Program-made: the position numbers and the translations under genes
Assembly: GCA_024402595.1 (NCBI GenBank)
Contig: JAKSTL010000003.1
Location: forward strand, 1 to 64,000
Reading direction: 5' to 3'
Source of the DNA: Treponema sp.
Lineage (GTDB): Bacteria; Spirochaetota; Spirochaetia; Treponematales; Treponemataceae
DNA: 64,000 nt
Part shown: piece by piece, positions 24,113 to 33,662 of the stretch
Layout of the letters: each line of letters starts with the position of its first letter
How positions within the stretch are numbered: the stretch's first letter is position 1
The notes under the pieces: generated by a model
The model's database searches: none
What the model was told of the DNA's origin: nothing
The model's input: only the letters and a program-made list of their open reading frames with translations

Positions 24113-26710
24113 ATGAAATATTCCAAATCTTTATTATTTTTTTGTTCACTCTGTTTAATTTTGTTTTCAAGTTGTATCAGAGAGCCAAGCAATTCATCTA
24201 ACAATTCTCACATCCCACCCGCTTACTATATACCATCTACAAGAGAAAACGATATAAATCCTCTCATCGACACCACCGCATCCCTTTCTCAAGATTTCAT
24301 CTTTAGTACAGATTCCGTGGGCTTTACAACAATTACAATCCGCCGCAGTGAATGGAATAAAATGCTCACCTATTACGACTATTTCTATAAAAACGAAAAC
24401 AATGTTTACGCCGAAAGCTACGAATACGAAAAAGACGGCAAAAGCTGGAAACTAAATGTCGTAGGTCTTAGACTCCGAGGCAACACAAGCCGTTTCCGTC
24501 CACAAGGCAAAGATACTACAGAAGACGAAACCAACCATGGAAAACCAAACGCTGGGTGGAGTGAAGCCTATTACACCTATGCCAAAGATTGCCCCAAAGA
24601 TGATTACCGCCAAAGTCATTTTAAAATCGATTTTGAACCCTTCGAAGGCGATGACCGTAAAATGTCCGATTGTATGAAAGGTGTTGCCCTAAAACGAACC
24701 GACAGCCTTTTTTCAAAAGAGATTTTCTGTTACAACCTTTTCCATCAATATGGAATCTGGACTGCTCCTCGTGCCAGCCAAACCAAAGTCTACATCAATT
24801 TTGTAGAAGACATAAATGAAGATCATACCGTCAAAAAAGACATATCGGGTTGTTCCATTACACAAGTGGATTTTGGCGTTTATGAAATGTTCGAAGAAGT
24901 AAACAAACAGTCTTTAAAAGGTCGAATGGCAAAAAAAGGCAATAATACAGCAGAAACTGCCTGGCTCAACAACGATGGCGATTTGTGGAAATGTTCTGGT
25001 GGAGATTTAACCGCCCACAGTAATACCCCAAGTAATTTCGGCGTTGAACAAATAGAAATCCTCAATGCTGATAAAGCTAAAAAAGATTGGAGTTTTATCT
25101 GGTACGCCCCTTGCTACGACCTAAAAACAAATAAAAAAAACCTAGATTCCGCCGCCCTTAAATTCCAGGGTTTCCTAACAGAATTAAATAATCTTTCAAA
25201 CATAAACAAGTTCACAGACCAAGGCATTCAGGCTCGCAAAGACTTTTACGAAAAATGGTTTGATGTAGATTTTTTTATAAAAACTTATGCTGTAAATATT
25301 CTTGTTGGTATGGACGATGATTACTGGGGCAATGCTAACAACTATTACCTCTATTTCGACAACGGAAACGGTGGTAGCGGAAAATGTTATCTCATCCCTT
25401 TTGATTATGATAATACACTGGGTGCTTCCATATGCGATACCTGCGATAGAGTTTTCTCAAATCCTTTTGAATGGGGAAACGGCAAGGATCGTCCACTTTT
25501 AGACCGTCTTTTAGAAGTTCCAGAATATGTAGAAAAGATGAAAAACACCTTGCTGGAAGTATCATCCCAAGACAAAGCTTCACCTTGGAATAAAAACAAT
25601 TGCTTTAATTTGTGGAAAAAGTGGCATAATCAGGTTAGGCCCTATGTTTATAGCAAAGACATAAAAGGATGGCCAAACATTGGTACCATTGGCATATCTG
25701 ATGACGGAGGATGGAAAGCTTATAAACATTACCTCACCCAAGATAATGACAACATTTACGAGCAGGTTTCTCTCAATTACCGCTTCTGGTTATCAAATAA
25801 CAGCACCGAACTCACCTTCAATTTAAACGGCGGTTCATTAAATGGTCAAACTGACACTGTTACCGCAAAATATAACGGCGTCAATTCCCAATTAACTTCA
25901 ATAATCGACACACCAGTTCGCCCAGGCTACGAGTTTGTTGGCTGGACCCGAACAAAAGATGGTTCCGACTTTACAGAATCCTACACCGGCGAAGACAATT
26001 TTATTGTATACGCTTCTTGGATTGATGTTTCCAATGTCTCCGGCCTAACAATTTTTGAAATAAAAGACACCTCTTACAATGGAATCAAACTCTTCATCAC
26101 CAACCTTCCAGAAAATCACTACCGCAGAACATTTTACATAAATGGAAAAGAAGTTGGCGGTGACGAAATGGGAAAAAAATACGGAAAAATCTGGGCATAT
26201 CCTTTCACCGAACCGGGCAAAACCTACAATGTTTATGTCTCATACGCAAATCAAGATTATGGCTGGCTTGCAAATTCCAACACTCTTTCCATAAAAGCAG
26301 AATCTGGTTTAGGCGAGTTCAAAGTTATCAACACACCAGACTACTACATAAAAAATAACATTCTCAAATGGAACTCAGAACCACTCATCCAAGTCGGCAA
26401 CAACAACCCAATCCGCGAAGACGATAATTGGAACGAATATTACCTGCTAGAAGTTCAAAGCACAAAGAAAAAAGACCCTGCCGTTCAATCAGGCATCCGC
26501 GATTCTTGGAATTATCAATCCTGGAACTGGCTTGGTGCTTCTTGCAACAAAGGTTTCAACTTCAAAGAGCATGTCACTGACGAAGTTCTTAGTGGTCTCC
26601 GCTCCGACCTTTGCTTCCGAATAAAATACAATTACAACAATTCTCCTTATGGCGACCTTTGTTTAATTGTTCTCGATTATGGGGACACAAAAAGATTTAA
26701 TATAGAATAA
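24113..26710 (+). CDS. CotH-kinase-family lipoprotein with one InlB-type repeat
   Basis: The 865-residue protein has a lipoprotein signal (SLCLILFSSCIREP). A CotH-type domain spans about residues 60-470: LRLRGNTSR, HFKIDFEPF, CMKGVALKRTDSLFSKEIFC, LVGMDDDYWGNANNYYLYFD and YLIPFDYDNTLG. The D-x-D/FDYDNT segment matches the metal-binding loop of this atypical protein-kinase fold. One InlB-type repeat at about 565-640 ends in ASW, and an unrecognised C-terminal region of about 220 residues follows. Secreted CotH proteins occur widely in Treponema and gut bacteria; their substrate is unknown. GAGG precedes the ATG. Confidence 0.85.
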   Translation: MKYSKSLLFFCSLCLILFSSCIREPSNSSNNSHIPPAYYIPSTRENDINPLIDTTASLSQDFIFSTDSVGFTTITIRRSEWNKMLTYYDYFYKNENNVYAESYEYEKDGKSWKLNVVGLRLRGNTSRFRPQGKDTTEDETNHGKPNAGWSEAYYTYAKDCPKDDYRQSHFKIDFEPFEGDDRKMSDCMKGVALKRTDSLFSKEIFCYNLFHQYGIWTAPRASQTKVYINFVEDINEDHTVKKDISGCSITQVDFGVYEMFEEVNKQSLKGRMAKKGNNTAETAWLNNDGDLWKCSGGDLTAHSNTPSNFGVEQIEILNADKAKKDWSFIWYAPCYDLKTNKKNLDSAALKFQGFLTELNNLSNINKFTDQGIQARKDFYEKWFDVDFFIKTYAVNILVGMDDDYWGNANNYYLYFDNGNGGSGKCYLIPFDYDNTLGASICDTCDRVFSNPFEWGNGKDRPLLDRLLEVPEYVEKMKNTLLEVSSQDKASPWNKNNCFNLWKKWHNQVRPYVYSKDIKGWPNIGTIGISDDGGWKAYKHYLTQDNDNIYEQVSLNYRFWLSNNSTELTFNLNGGSLNGQTDTVTAKYNGVNSQLTSIIDTPVRPGYEFVGWTRTKDGSDFTESYTGEDNFIVYASWIDVSNVSGLTIFEIKDTSYNGIKLFITNLPENHYRRTFYINGKEVGGDEMGKKYGKIWAYPFTEPGKTYNVYVSYANQDYGWLANSNTLSIKAESGLGEFKVINTPDYYIKNNILKWNSEPLIQVGNNNPIREDDNWNEYYLLEVQSTKKKDPAVQSGIRDSWNYQSWNWLGASCNKGFNFKEHVTDEVLSGLRSDLCFRIKYNYNNSPYGDLCLIVLDYGDTKRFNIE

Positions 26711-26853
26711 TTTTTTTAGGGAAGTTTCTAATAAGGAGCTTCCCTGTCTAAAGACAGGTCGGGCGTTCCAGGGTTCGCTAACGCTCTAAGTCCTCGGTCA
26801 CTTTGTTCCCTGCGGTCTTCGGCTTCGCCGCCCTTCCATGCCCTAAGCCAAAA
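26711..26853. repeat. intergenic block: terminator-like hairpins and a GC-rich repeat-like segment
   Basis: After the CotH gene, GGGAAG...CTTCCC (about 26719-26744) and CCTGTC-TAAA-GACAGG (about 26743-26758) can form hairpins. A segment of about 85 bp (26759-26845) follows that is much richer in G+C than its surroundings and has no reading frame. Its composition suggests a dispersed repeat, but copies elsewhere cannot be checked here. Confidence 0.4.
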
Positions 26854-27741
26854 TTACAAATCAAACAGTTTCTGAATATTTTTTTCTACCGCTTCGCTTA
26901 ACTTATGTCTTGGCATTCCCCGTTTAGAAGCAACATATTCGTAAATATAGTTTATATAGCAAGGTTCATTTCCAACACTCTTCAAAGGAACCGGAGCATA
27001 GTATGGGGAATCAGATTCTATAATCAGCCTGTCCTTTGGTACATAAGAAACCAGTTCCGACATATCACTAAAGTTTTTCTTTCCGCTGTAAGTAACAGTT
27101 CCACAAAAACTTATATACCATCCCAAGTTCAAGAAAAACTCCAGCTCCGACTGATTATATGCAAACCCGTGAACAACACCTCTATTCCATTTTATTGCTT
27201 TCAAAACATCAGCCGTTTCACTAAATCCCCGTCTCGAATGAAGAATAAATGGCATGTTCAGTTTTTTAGCTAAAGTTAATTGCAGAGCAAACAAATCTCT
27301 TTCATCATGAATGGTTTGAGCGTCAAAATAATCATGTTCTCTTCCTGCATAATCACCAGATTCCCAATCATGATCAATTCCACCTGGTCCAATAGCAACT
27401 AAACGGTGTCCAAAATCTCCATCAGAAGCTTTAAACTCTTTAATAGTGCTTTCCAATTTTTCAACAGCATCAAATCTGTTTTCCGTAGTTTCGTAGTCAG
27501 GCATAATTCCAGCACTAAAATAAATCATTTCGTTAAGACTTTTCTGGATTTTTTCGTCCTCAATTAGTTCAAGACATTTTCTAAATCTTTGAACTCGCTT
27601 CCAAATATCATCTGCCATAACACCAGAATCAAGAACAAACAATGGTTTATTAGTCGCCATTCTTGTAAGGATTTGAGCACCTTCTTCCAGACCATTCTCT
27701 TCTGTTATCTTGTAAAAATTAAATAAAAAATCTGAATACAT
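26854..27741 (-). CDS. TatD-family hydrolase-like protein lacking several metal ligands
   Basis: The 295-residue protein has the TatD TIM-barrel pattern: FILHSRRGFSETADVL, GVVHGFAYNQSELEFFLNLG and RLIIESDSPY, with a C-terminal helix resembling KLSEAVEKNIQKLF. TatD enzymes are metal-dependent DNases or deacylases. Here the usual N-terminal D-x-H-x-H is replaced by SDFLFNF, and the usual Glu after the glycine-rich strand is Pro (AIGPGGIDHDW). So about three expected metal ligands are absent while the later His/His/Asp remain. It may be catalytically altered. It is a single gene, convergent with the CotH lipoprotein across the repeat block. Confidence 0.75.
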   Translation of the reverse strand: MYSDFLFNFYKITEENGLEEGAQILTRMATNKPLFVLDSGVMADDIWKRVQRFRKCLELIEDEKIQKSLNEMIYFSAGIMPDYETTENRFDAVEKLESTIKEFKASDGDFGHRLVAIGPGGIDHDWESGDYAGREHDYFDAQTIHDERDLFALQLTLAKKLNMPFILHSRRGFSETADVLKAIKWNRGVVHGFAYNQSELEFFLNLGWYISFCGTVTYSGKKNFSDMSELVSYVPKDRLIIESDSPYYAPVPLKSVGNEPCYINYIYEYVASKRGMPRHKLSEAVEKNIQKLFDL

Positions 27742-27840
27742 TGCATCAAATTATATCACATTCCCCAACAAGAAAATAGATTTCGCTTGCGCAAACGGTT
27801 TATCGAATAAAGGAACAGTTTTGTTTAACTTTTTATTCAT

Positions 27841-28773
27841 ACAGTCATTGTTGGAAAATATCTTGGAGTAACCGCTCTTGCAGCACTTGGAGCCGTAGAA
27901 TACATAAATTGGCTTTTATTTGGTCTTGTTGGAGGAATTGCTCAAGGCTTTTCCATTTTTCTTCTTGCTATTGGTGTTATTGGAGCAAAACCAATCCTAA
28001 TTCTTCTTAGAACCCCAGAAGATGTTTTACCTCTAGCTCATCTTTACATAAAAATATTGTTTTATGGAGTTCCTGCCACTTTCGCCTATAATCTTTTTGC
28101 GGGTCTTTTGCGCTCTCTTGGTAACAGCAAAGCGCCTCTTATGGCAATGCTGGTTTCTTCTGTTACAAATATTATTTTGGATTTAATTTTTGTTCTTGCA
28201 TGTAAATGGGGAGTTGCAGGAGCCGCGACAGCAACTGTCATTGCACAAATTGTGGCTGCCATTTTCTGCTGGATTTGTATTACAAAAATTGATGTTGTAA
28301 AACTTTCCAAAACAGATTTTCAGATTAATGTTTCTCTTTCCAAAAAACTAGTTTTTCTAGGTCTACCACTTGCCGCTCAAAACTCCATAATTGCCTTTGG
28401 CGGAATGATTGTCGAAGTAATTTTAAACTCTTTTGGTGGCGTTTTCATTGCATCATACATTGCAGTAACTAAACTTTACGGATTACTGGAAATTGCGGCC
28501 ACATCCTTTGGTGTAGCTCTTATGACTTATGTTGGCCAGAATTACGGTGCAAAAAAATATAATCGCATTAGAACAGGAACAAAAAGCGGCATGATTTTAA
28601 GTTTAAGTTGTTCGGTAATAATAGCCGCCTTTATGTTAATTTTTGGCAAACCAATTCTAACAATGTTTGTTTCTGCCAACGATGCTAACGCCGAAGTTTT
28701 CTTAAAAAACAGCTATTACTACCTTTGCATTATGTGTTCTCTGCTTCCGCTGCTTTATTACTTCCCCGCTTAA
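27841..28773 (+). pseudogene. MATE exporter remnant
   Basis: An open frame without a start codon begins TVIVGKYLGVTALAALGAVEY, the first-helix MATE signature. It runs through GGIAQGFSI directly into FLLAIGVIGAKPILILLRTPEDV, skipping roughly 40 residues that intact relatives have there. It then continues as a normal MATE body and stops prematurely (LLYYFPA). An in-frame stop precedes the signature. An NKGTVLFNFLFI fragment in another frame just upstream looks like the original start. So the 5' end, one internal block and the 3' end are lost. Two intact MATE genes elsewhere in the window presumably carry the function. Confidence 0.8.
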
Positions 28774-28825
28774 TTGGTGCCCAAGGATATCAGATTCTAG
28801 CAGTTCATCCTAAAATTAAAGATTT

Positions 28826-29360
28826 CTAGTCTCTAAAAAAATTAGTCCAGACTCTAGGTTCTTCCTTTTTTGGTAACCCAATGGTTTCTTTTGCCATATT
28901 TATGGCTTTTATAAGAAAACTTGCATTTCTCGCCAAGGTTCTGGCAACCTGTAAACCTTCTCCATCTTTTATTCCTTCTCCAGGTTCCCAGCCATAAATA
29001 TTATTCCAATAATTGCTGGAAACAACAGGCATTCCACAATTAGTAAAATACTTGTTTAATACATCAAAGCTAGCTGTTGCTCCACTACGGCGGGCACTTA
29101 CAAAACCTGCTCCAACTTTCATAGTTTTATCAAAATGCGAACTATAAAATAAACGCTGCAAAAAAGCCTGTACAGTAGCATTAGGAGCACCATAATAAAC
29201 GGGAGCACCTACAAGCAATACATCCCTGCATACTTTTGCTACCAAGGCGAATCATTTCTGTTTCAATTCCTTCTTCCATAAAAACTTTTTCCATTTCAGA
29301 CAAAGCTAACGAAATATTACCTTTTGGGCGAGGACTCCCATTTATCAATAAAACCTTCAT
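28826..29360 (-). pseudogene. flavodoxin-fold NAD(P)H/FMN reductase, frameshifted and deleted
   Basis: The first part (ATG at 29360) reads MKVLLINGSPRPKGNISLAL...QGCIAC, a typical flavin-reductase N-terminus with the phosphate-binding loop. The second part, in another frame, resumes at VGAPVYYGAPNATVQAFLQRLFYSS and runs normally to the end (WTNFFRD). At the junction the frame changes and about 30 residues between GCIAC and VGAPVYYG are missing, including the second half of the Cys motif. The start part is preceded by a GGAG-like site. It is probably a non-functional relic lying tail-to-tail with the MATE pseudogene. Confidence 0.8.
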
Positions 29361-29461
29361 AATTACTCCCATAAATAATTGCAATAAAATCATTATGACT
29401 TAGGATAGAATATTTGTACAATTAATTTGCTTTTTTTATCATTTAACATTAACCTTTAACA

Positions 29462-31420
29462 ATGCAGTATGTACTTTCTTACGATATTGTAGGCTTAATT
29501 TTACTGTTTCTCCTTCTTGTGTTAAATTACACAATGTTTAAGGCACCTTCTAGAACAGCATCTTTTTATCGAGCCATCATTTTAACCGCATTTTTTGCAG
29601 ATTTTCTTGATATTTTTACAATTTGGACAAATCAGTTTACTAATACAAGTTTTTTGCTTGTTCTAAACAATCTGCTTGCCATAATTCATATTACACTGGT
29701 TGGCGCAGTACCAATGTTTTATTTTCTTTTTGTTCTTTCCATTACCTGCGAACAGAAAAATATTCCAAAACAAAAGCTAATTTTTACAGCCATTGTTTTT
29801 GCCTACGATGTATTGACTATTGCCACTTCTCCATTCACAAAGCTCGTTATGTATTACGACCAAAATGGAACTTATTTGCACGGTCCATTGTTTGTTGGCA
29901 CTTATGTAGTTGTCATAATTTTTGTAATAGCCGCAATTTTTGAACTGGTTAACAATTTTAATAACATCACAAAAAAACAGTTTTTCCTTGTTCTTGCCTA
30001 CACTATCATAGATATTGTCTGTGCAATCTTCCAATACATTCACCCGGAAGTATTACTTGTAGGTTTTTCAACTGCCACCTCGTTAATGGTAGTTGCTTTT
30101 GCCTTAAAAAGTCCTATCGAATCTTTGGACAACGGCACAGGAGTTTTCAACCGTTCTGCATTTAAAGATTTTCTTTATTCCAGATCAAATAATGGTGTGT
30201 TGGTTTTTATTCATATCAATAACGCTAATTCCATTAAATATATTCACGGTCTTGATAACGGAAGTACAATCATTGGTTTGTGTGTTGCCAAAATGTTAAA
30301 TAAGTGCAAGCAGAAGCTGGCGTTTTATGTTCTAAACAATACCTTTGTCTTTCCTTGCAAATCTGAAGAAGACGCTAAAGAAAAAATCTCCATTCTTTCT
30401 CAATATAAAAATACACCTCTTAATATAAGAATTAACAACGATGACGAAGAAATCCCTGTTTATATTGATTCTTCCATTTATATCATTAATGACCCGCAAC
30501 TTTTGCATAAACTTACCCTCGTTTCTTCCAAGAAAAATCCTCTGGACCAAATTATTGATATTTTGCAGTTAATGCTGGAAAAAAATCCTAACACCAACGA
30601 AGTTAAGATTATTGGAGAAGAGTTCATAGATTATTATAAAGAAAACATTCGCATTCAGCAGATTGTTGATGTAGCCATTGCCAATGAAAGTTTTGAAGTT
30701 TTTTTACAACCAATTTATGACTTAAAAACAAAGAGCTTTACTGGCGCTGAATCTTTAATTCGTCTGCGTGATTCTACAGGAAAACTCATATCACCAGGAT
30801 TATTTATTCCCGAAGCCGAAAAAAATGGAAAGATTCTGCAACTTGGCGACATTTCCATCAAAAAAACCTGCGAGTTTATTCAAAAAGGACATCTTTTAGA
30901 GCTTGGTATACAAAAGGTAAACATTAACCTTTCTATGATTCAATGTATGCAGGATAACATTGTTCCGCATCTTCTTGGGCTTTTGAATAAATATGATATT
31001 CCTAAAGATATGATTCGTTTTGAAATTACAGAATCAATTACTGCCACAAATCCAGAAAAGCTGAAGTTTTTAATGGAAAGTCTTTCGGCTTATGGCATTG
31101 AGTTTGCCTTAGATGATTACGGTACTGGCTATTCTAATACTTCCCGACTTTTGTCTTTCCCATTTTCGGAAATTAAGTTTGATAAGAGTTTTGTGGATTC
31201 TGCTTCAGATGATGAACGAAATAAACTTCCTCTTAAACATTTGATGAATATGGTTAATGATTCAAAAATGATTGTTCTCGTAGAAGGAATTGAAACAAAG
31301 GAAATGTCAGACCTTATTGAAAATTATGGTGGTTCGCTTATTCAAGGCTTCTACTATGCAAAACCGCTTCCATTAAATGAGTTTGTAGATTTTATAAAGG
31401 AAAAAAACTTTTCAAAATAG
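29462..31420 (+). CDS. membrane EAL-domain protein, c-di-GMP phosphodiesterase
   Basis: The 652-residue protein has an N-terminal membrane module of about seven helices (about residues 8-215), resembling a 7TM sensor. A degenerate GGDEF-like domain follows (starts DNGTGVFNRSAF, no GG(D/E)EF motif). A full EAL domain occupies about 405-645: AESLIRL replaces EALLR, then NINLSM, FEITES, DDYGTGYSN, IKFDKSFV, VEGIET and QGFYYAKPL. The metal-binding Glu/Asp set looks complete, so c-di-GMP hydrolysis is likely and the GGDEF half probably regulatory. No ribosome site precedes the ATG. With the GGDEF protein at 43966-46935 this indicates c-di-GMP signalling. Confidence 0.85.
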   Translation: MQYVLSYDIVGLILLFLLLVLNYTMFKAPSRTASFYRAIILTAFFADFLDIFTIWTNQFTNTSFLLVLNNLLAIIHITLVGAVPMFYFLFVLSITCEQKNIPKQKLIFTAIVFAYDVLTIATSPFTKLVMYYDQNGTYLHGPLFVGTYVVVIIFVIAAIFELVNNFNNITKKQFFLVLAYTIIDIVCAIFQYIHPEVLLVGFSTATSLMVVAFALKSPIESLDNGTGVFNRSAFKDFLYSRSNNGVLVFIHINNANSIKYIHGLDNGSTIIGLCVAKMLNKCKQKLAFYVLNNTFVFPCKSEEDAKEKISILSQYKNTPLNIRINNDDEEIPVYIDSSIYIINDPQLLHKLTLVSSKKNPLDQIIDILQLMLEKNPNTNEVKIIGEEFIDYYKENIRIQQIVDVAIANESFEVFLQPIYDLKTKSFTGAESLIRLRDSTGKLISPGLFIPEAEKNGKILQLGDISIKKTCEFIQKGHLLELGIQKVNINLSMIQCMQDNIVPHLLGLLNKYDIPKDMIRFEITESITATNPEKLKFLMESLSAYGIEFALDDYGTGYSNTSRLLSFPFSEIKFDKSFVDSASDDERNKLPLKHLMNMVNDSKMIVLVEGIETKEMSDLIENYGGSLIQGFYYAKPLPLNEFVDFIKEKNFSK

Positions 31421-31486
31421 GGTTGCTGTAAAACAGTGCCAATGACTGATTGCTATTCAAATATTTATTTTTATCTGAACAAGTAA

Positions 31487-32377
31487 TTAAAAATCAAACT
31501 CACCTTGGGTGGAAAAAGCTTCCTTTATTTCATCATTTTTATGTACAGGAAATGCTCGCATATATTCAAAACATTCATTGTCCAACAGCAGTTTGTTTTC
31601 TGCACAAAACCTTTTAAGCTGTTTCATAAGTTTCCACCGATTTGGACTAGGAACCTGATAAGCGTTGCCGTAAGTATTTTGGTATTTTTCTTTCATTCCA
31701 GGAAAATATTTATCAAAAGCATCATAAAGATATTCTCTGTCGCCTTCCCGCAATGTTACTCCAAAATCAAACTTAATAATTCCTTTTACATTGGCATCTT
31801 TACAATAAGATAAAATCCCTTGCAGATTCTCTTCCGTGTCATTTATAAAGGGTAAATCTGGTGTCATCCAAACAATTGTAGGAATGCCACGAGCCTGCAT
31901 TTCTTTTAGCACTTCATAGCGGCGATAAGTTGTACACACATTTGGCTCAATTACCTTGCAAAGTTGTTCATCATAAGTTGTAAGTGTCATTTGAACCACA
32001 CATTTAGCCTTTTTGTTTATGCTTTCCAACAAATCAATATCTCGCATAATCAAATCTGATTTTGTTTGAATTGCCAGTCCAAATCCGTAATTATCAAGAA
32101 TTTCAAGGCATCGTCGCGTAAGTTTTAACTCTTTTTCACAATGCATATAGGGATCGCACATGGCACCAGTTCCTATCATACATTTTTGTCGCTTTTTTGC
32201 TAATTTTTGTTCAAGTAATTCTGGCGCATTTTGCTTTACTTCAATATCTTCAAAGGGAATTGGTGTATGATAACACAAACTGCGGCTATCACAATAAATG
32301 CATCCATGAGTACACCCTCTATAAAGATTCATACCATTTAAGGGTGACAATATTGATTTTGCTTGAATAAAATGCAT
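31487..32377 (-). CDS. SPL-family radical SAM protein
   Basis: The 296-residue protein has the radical SAM cluster motif GCTHGCIYCDSR (C-x3-C-x2-C) near residue 22, which holds a 4Fe-4S cluster and SAM. The surrounding LSPLNGMNLYRGC and TGAMCDPYMHCEKELKLTRRCLEIL are typical of the spore-photoproduct-lyase-like subfamily found in non-sporulating bacteria. The reaction is unknown; a true DNA photoproduct lyase role is not supported by context. The ATG has a GGAG site. The gene is 42 bp downstream of an AlkD-type repair gene on the same strand, a mild hint of a DNA-repair link. Confidence 0.8.
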   Translation of the reverse strand: MHFIQAKSILSPLNGMNLYRGCTHGCIYCDSRSLCYHTPIPFEDIEVKQNAPELLEQKLAKKRQKCMIGTGAMCDPYMHCEKELKLTRRCLEILDNYGFGLAIQTKSDLIMRDIDLLESINKKAKCVVQMTLTTYDEQLCKVIEPNVCTTYRRYEVLKEMQARGIPTIVWMTPDLPFINDTEENLQGILSYCKDANVKGIIKFDFGVTLREGDREYLYDAFDKYFPGMKEKYQNTYGNAYQVPSPNRWKLMKQLKRFCAENKLLLDNECFEYMRAFPVHKNDEIKEAFSTQGEFDF

Positions 32378-32419
32378 TGCTTTCTCCAGCAGATAAATAC
32401 TTTCTTAATGTAATAGAAA

Positions 32420-33103
32420 CTAAACTTTTAATCCCTTTAAATACTCTTTTTGTTCCGCTGTAATTCTAAAACTTTCCCGTGCTTTTTGAATAGTTTTGTT
32501 ATGTGTCCACGAATCCAGTTTATGTTCCTGAAGATACTTCACAGCAGAATCCCACTGTTTTACAAGGGCGTCTGCAAACAACCAGGCTGTCATCATATTT
32601 ACATAATATTCTTCGGAACGAATTTGAGCGGCCAAATCTAAATATTCTGTTTTGAAATCCTCATCCAAAAAATACTTTTTTATGAACAGCATTGCAACTC
32701 GTTTTGTATAAGTGTCTGGCAATGCAATCCATTCTTTTATTTTTGCCTCGAGCTTATTATGATTCTTTCCAAAAATCTTTGGGCTAATTCCATCACTAAC
32801 CGCCCAATTATCAACATAAGGTAGAAATTGTTCCAGTTCTGCCATACAAGTTTCAAAATCTTTAATTTCGTTAATTAAAACCACATGCAGAACATTTTCT
32901 TCATGAAACTTGTGAGGAAGTTCTTTCATAAATAAATCAATTTCAGCTTCTGCTTCAGTTTTAATTTCTTTAACAATTTTTTTGTATTCTGGGCTTCTAA
33001 TTCCTATAAATCGTTCTCTTGGCAGTGTAGGAACTAATTTTGCAAGAAAATCACCGTATGCCACATCCTGATGTCTTTGTAAAATCTCAATAATTTTATC
33101 CAT
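32420..33103 (-). CDS. AlkD-like DNA alkylation repair protein
   Basis: The 227-residue all-helical HEAT-repeat-type protein belongs to the DNA alkylation repair family (AlkC/AlkD superfamily). Recognisable features are RSPEYKKIVKEI, HEENVLHVVLINEIKD, PYVDNWAVSDGISPKIF near residue 115, RVAMLFIKKYFLD, and the final helix AEQKEYLKGLKV. Family enzymes remove alkylated bases such as 3-methyladenine or 7-methylguanine. A GGGAG site precedes the ATG at 33103. It forms a probable two-gene unit with the radical SAM gene. Function is assigned by family only. Confidence 0.8.
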   Translation of the reverse strand: MDKIIEILQRHQDVAYGDFLAKLVPTLPRERFIGIRSPEYKKIVKEIKTEAEAEIDLFMKELPHKFHEENVLHVVLINEIKDFETCMAELEQFLPYVDNWAVSDGISPKIFGKNHNKLEAKIKEWIALPDTYTKRVAMLFIKKYFLDEDFKTEYLDLAAQIRSEEYYVNMMTAWLFADALVKQWDSAVKYLQEHKLDSWTHNKTIQKARESFRITAEQKEYLKGLKV

Positions 33104-33175
33104 AATTTACTCCCGCATTAAAATTAGGAAAAATCTTGCCCCATTTAGAGTTTAGTTTTTTAGTTTATAAAATCA

Positions 33176-33541
33176 TTAATTTGAATGAATAATTACCTTA
33201 TATTTTTTAGACAACTTCTGGCACAATTCTATATCATTTTTTGTGCCCTTAGAAACACCGTCCCATAATATCAGACAAAAATCGCAGGCTTCTACCATGA
33301 GTTTGTTACGAACTACACCAGCGCCTCTTCCATAATGAGCCCAATCGGGTCTATACCATTCAATCTGAATATTATTTGCATTTGCCCAATGTGCAGCATA
33401 AGAGTCAACGCCTTTAGCACCTCCATCAATAATAATCAGTTCATTCTTATTAACATTTTCTTCCGCAATCAAAGCTTCAATCTGATTAAAAACAAAAGTT
33501 GAATCCACAATACTTCTGCTTCCACAAACCATTAATTTCAT
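33176..33541 (-). CDS. SLOG / DUF2493-family nucleotide-binding protein
   Basis: The 121-residue Rossmann-like protein shows SLOG-fold signatures: MVCGSRSIVD at the start, IIDGGAKGVDSYAAHWA near residue 40, GRGAGVVRNKLMVEACD near 70 and GVSKGTKNDIELC near 95. The family (YpsA/DprA relatives) binds nucleotides or related ligands. Some members are found in phage or defence contexts, but here the neighbours are ordinary genes. GGAG precedes the ATG at 33541. The region 33104-33175 downstream contains no gene. Confidence 0.75.
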   Translation of the reverse strand: MKLMVCGSRSIVDSTFVFNQIEALIAEENVNKNELIIIDGGAKGVDSYAAHWANANNIQIEWYRPDWAHYGRGAGVVRNKLMVEACDFCLILWDGVSKGTKNDIELCQKLSKKYKVIIHSN

Positions 33542-33662
33542 TCTGCATTCTCCAAATATTTATTTTTAATAATTGCACATTAATATAGCAAATATTTTAC
33601 AAACAGCATGGCAAAATGTTTTTGGACAGCCACAAGTTCACCATAAAATCACTATTTTTAGT

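Noticed and set aside
26759-26845. GC-rich block as an integron attC site
   Set aside because: I cannot find paired R-box core sites in the right layout, and there is no cassette array or integrase; kept only as a repeat candidate.
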